This document shows, one piece after another, positions 52,186 through 53,718 of a stretch of 53,718 nt of DNA. A program made the position numbers and the translations under genes. This DNA is from Sporisorium sorghi. Lineage: Eukaryota; Basidiomycota; Ustilaginomycetes; Ustilaginales; Ustilaginaceae. The stretch is from contig JALCCG010000152.1 of assembly GCA_023212695.1 (NCBI GenBank), positions 1-53,718 on the forward strand, in the 5' to 3' direction. Each line of letters begins with the position of its first letter. The first letter of the stretch is position 1. Below the pieces are notes generated by a model that had not been told where the DNA came from, ran no database searches, and was given only the letters and a program-made list of their open reading frames with translations.

Positions 52186-52730
52186 CGTGCAGAAGAGTCC
52201 GCTTGCTTGTGAGAGGGAGAGATAGAGAAAGAGACGAGGAGAGGCAACACTTTTTGTGAGTTCGGGGCTTTGCCTTTGATATCTTGTAGAACAGCGCACG
52301 TCGGAGGGGAAATTTTTCTCCTGCGCCGCAGAGTATTTATCTCCAGCGCAGAGGCACCTTTACCAGCCACTGAGTTCGTAGCTTTGCTTTGGAGGGACAC
52401 GTTGGTGGGCTGGACGCCCAAGGCACTCACACGTACAGATGAAGTTCAAGCTTGCTCCACCATCCCACTTTGTCACCTCAGGTTACCACCCATTTGCAGA
52501 CTCAACGCGCACGAGAATGGGGATAGGACATGCTGATGGGACTGCTGCTGATCAAGGGCTGAGAACGGGCCTCCGCGCCCTCAATAAGGTAAGGCTACGC
52601 AAACGGAATCATAGATCGTTACTGAAAGTCAACGGATTTTCGAGATGCAAATGAAGTTTCAATGTCGAGAGTTGTGAGGCTAATGATGCCGAAACAGACA
52701 CTGTGGAGTGAAGCTGAAAACGAAGACTAC
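52186..52730. other. Gap between J and K
   Basis: About 545 bp with the J upstream region (TATA-like GATAAATA at 52334-52341 on the minus strand, CCACC words near 52455-52490) and the K 3' flank. No gene is supported. Confidence 0.5.
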
Positions 52731-53339
52731 CTATTCCTTTGCCAAATGGATGTAAAACCACTGTTGGCAGCTTAGGTTTTTACGGTTCGATGCAGTATCG
52801 ACCACATAAGTCGAATCAGCATTCCCTTCGAGAGTGATGTACATCCGGTATCCCCTTGCAGAGTCCCATTTCTCGAGCTCGAGCTCGAAGCAGTGGGCCC
52901 CGTTGTAATTGTAATGGAGAGAGATGCCTGCATCTTCGTACCGGATGGTGAAAGGCGCGTCCAGAACAGCCGGCGTGAATACTGGTTCAATGGCAAGCGT
53001 GACATGTCAGCTCTGAGTTGAGATACGGGGCAGAGTTTAGGGACTGGACTCACTGACAAGATCGGCGTTTATTGCCCAGAGTATGGCGTTGTCGGCACCA
53101 CGCTTGGAAGACGAGATGATTTTCGTACCAAACAAGCTACCAGAGATGTGATTGAAGCACGGGGAACCTCCGAAGGCCGGGGCCTGGGCATGTTTGCCGC
53201 AACGTGCAAGAAAGTCGGTGTTGTGAGGAAGAATGGGTGGCTGGTCACCGCAGGCGACATCTCCATCGGCTTTGACGATCTGCACGAAAGCGAGCAGGAG
53301 AGCTGAAGCCAGAGCAAGGGTGTATCGTTTGGCGAACAT
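52731..53339 (-). CDS. Five-cysteine secreted family, member K
   Basis: Exon 1 is 53339-53054 and exon 2 is 52981-52731, with a 72-nt phase-1 intron (GTGAGT ... GAACCAG). The product is 178 residues. An in-frame ATG exists at 53402, but it lies about 10 nt from the TATA-like element at 53412, so the ATG at 53339, directly before the signal peptide (MFAKRYTLALASALLLAFVQ), is preferred. The core has VACGDQPPILPHNTDFLARC, GSPCFNHISGSLFGTKI, INADLV, then FTPAVLDAPFTIRYEDAGIS, AHCFELELEKWD and SCQQWFYIHLAKE. All five cysteines are intact. It is the last copy in view, so the cluster may continue to the right. Confidence 0.86.
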
Positions 53340-53718
53340 TGCGGAGATAGGAATGCGCACGTAGTGGATGAGAAGACAGCGAGGGTTGTCCTTGGAGCTC
53401 ATAGCTTCGTCCTTTTATCCTTTCTGTCTTCTGAGCCAGAGAGCGATGACGTGCTCAACGGTGTGGTGGGTCTGCCTCCAAGTGGTGGGACGAGCGCCTG
53501 AGACCCACAACACTCGCATAAATGAGCTGGGGCGTCCCTCACGCCACACACAGACCCACTTCACCTCCCTTTCCGGCTCACTGGCCAAGAAGCGAGTCAA
53601 GCTCGGATTTGTCAAGAAGCTGACACCCTCGTCCGATCCGCGGCAATCTCGTCGTCGAGCTGCCAATGCCTACTATGCCTAGTCAATCTTGTCCTTGCTC
53701 ACACAGCAACACAATGCC
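53340..53718. other. Upstream region of member K to window end
   Basis: About 380 bp holding the TATA-like element and CCCAC-type words (53467, 53506, 53554). No gene is complete here. Confidence 0.5.
53412..53419 (-). promoter_or_regulatory. TATA-like element of member K
   Basis: GATAAAAG on the minus strand, about 73 nt upstream of the preferred start codon of member K. Confidence 0.45.

Noticed and set aside
53340..53402. Longer N-terminus for member K starting at an ATG at 53402
   Set aside because: That ATG is about 10 nt from the TATA-like element and would place a charged segment before the signal peptide.

Overview
The window looks like a smut-type basidiomycete (Ustilaginales) chromosome. 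It carries intron-poor eukaryotic housekeeping genes with short GT-AG introns, GC-rich coding sequence, long A/T homopolymers in intergenic DNA, and a tandem cluster of small secreted proteins of the kind smut genomes carry. This placement is an inference from gene content and style. The first 73 bases are pure G and look like an assembly or sequencing artefact.

The left half (about 0.3-29 kb) is core genome. In order: acetolactate synthase ILV2 (-), Golgi tethering subunit COG8 with a very long charged C-terminal tail (+), ribosomal protein uS10/RPS20 (-, one intron), oligosaccharyltransferase subunit SWP1/ribophorin II (+, one intron), a 1,479-residue BTB protein with a C-terminal CAP-Gly-like domain (+), a polo kinase (-, one intron), an aldo-keto reductase of the pyridoxal reductase type (+), an unrecognised 231-residue protein (+, one intron), an RRM-only protein resembling the RRM half of cyclophilin-33/PPIE (-), and a 1,906-residue DNF-type P4-ATPase flippase (-). 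These genes are unrelated in pathway, as is usual for fungal housekeeping stretches.

From 29 to 32 kb gene density collapses. There are homopolymers, a trinucleotide repeat and a short-chain dehydrogenase that lacks its N-terminal Rossmann half. This marks the edge of an accessory island filling the rest of the window.

The island has two small secreted protein families. The first (32.4-35.2 kb) has three tiny genes whose second exons are only 46-94 nt. Each encodes a signal peptide and a six-cysteine mature peptide with a C..C..CC..C..C layout, all split by one phase-2 intron after the CC pair. The second (35.6-53.3 kb and probably beyond the right edge) has nine apparently intact genes, one start-less copy, one truncated copy and one signal-peptide remnant of a roughly 175-250 residue family. 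It has exactly five conserved cysteines, a PPxLPRNxEY-like N-terminal motif, a WPCFxH motif, an FTP motif and a C-terminal IHL/IHI motif. A phase-1 intron just before FTP is present in six copies and cleanly absent in the others. The family splits into two physically separate subfamilies. Upstream regions share CCCACC-rich blocks and three downstream flanks share a short motif. By architecture these are candidate plant-interaction effectors, possibly related to smut Mig-type proteins, but I cannot verify that name here.

Between the second-family genes lies a gene-poor stretch (44.3-48.2 kb) with an ORF encoding a duplicated zinc-ribbon-like module, interrupted at a T13 homopolymer, plus two kinds of short tandem repeat. 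I found no rRNA, tRNA, CRISPR array or recognisable transposase or reverse transcriptase.
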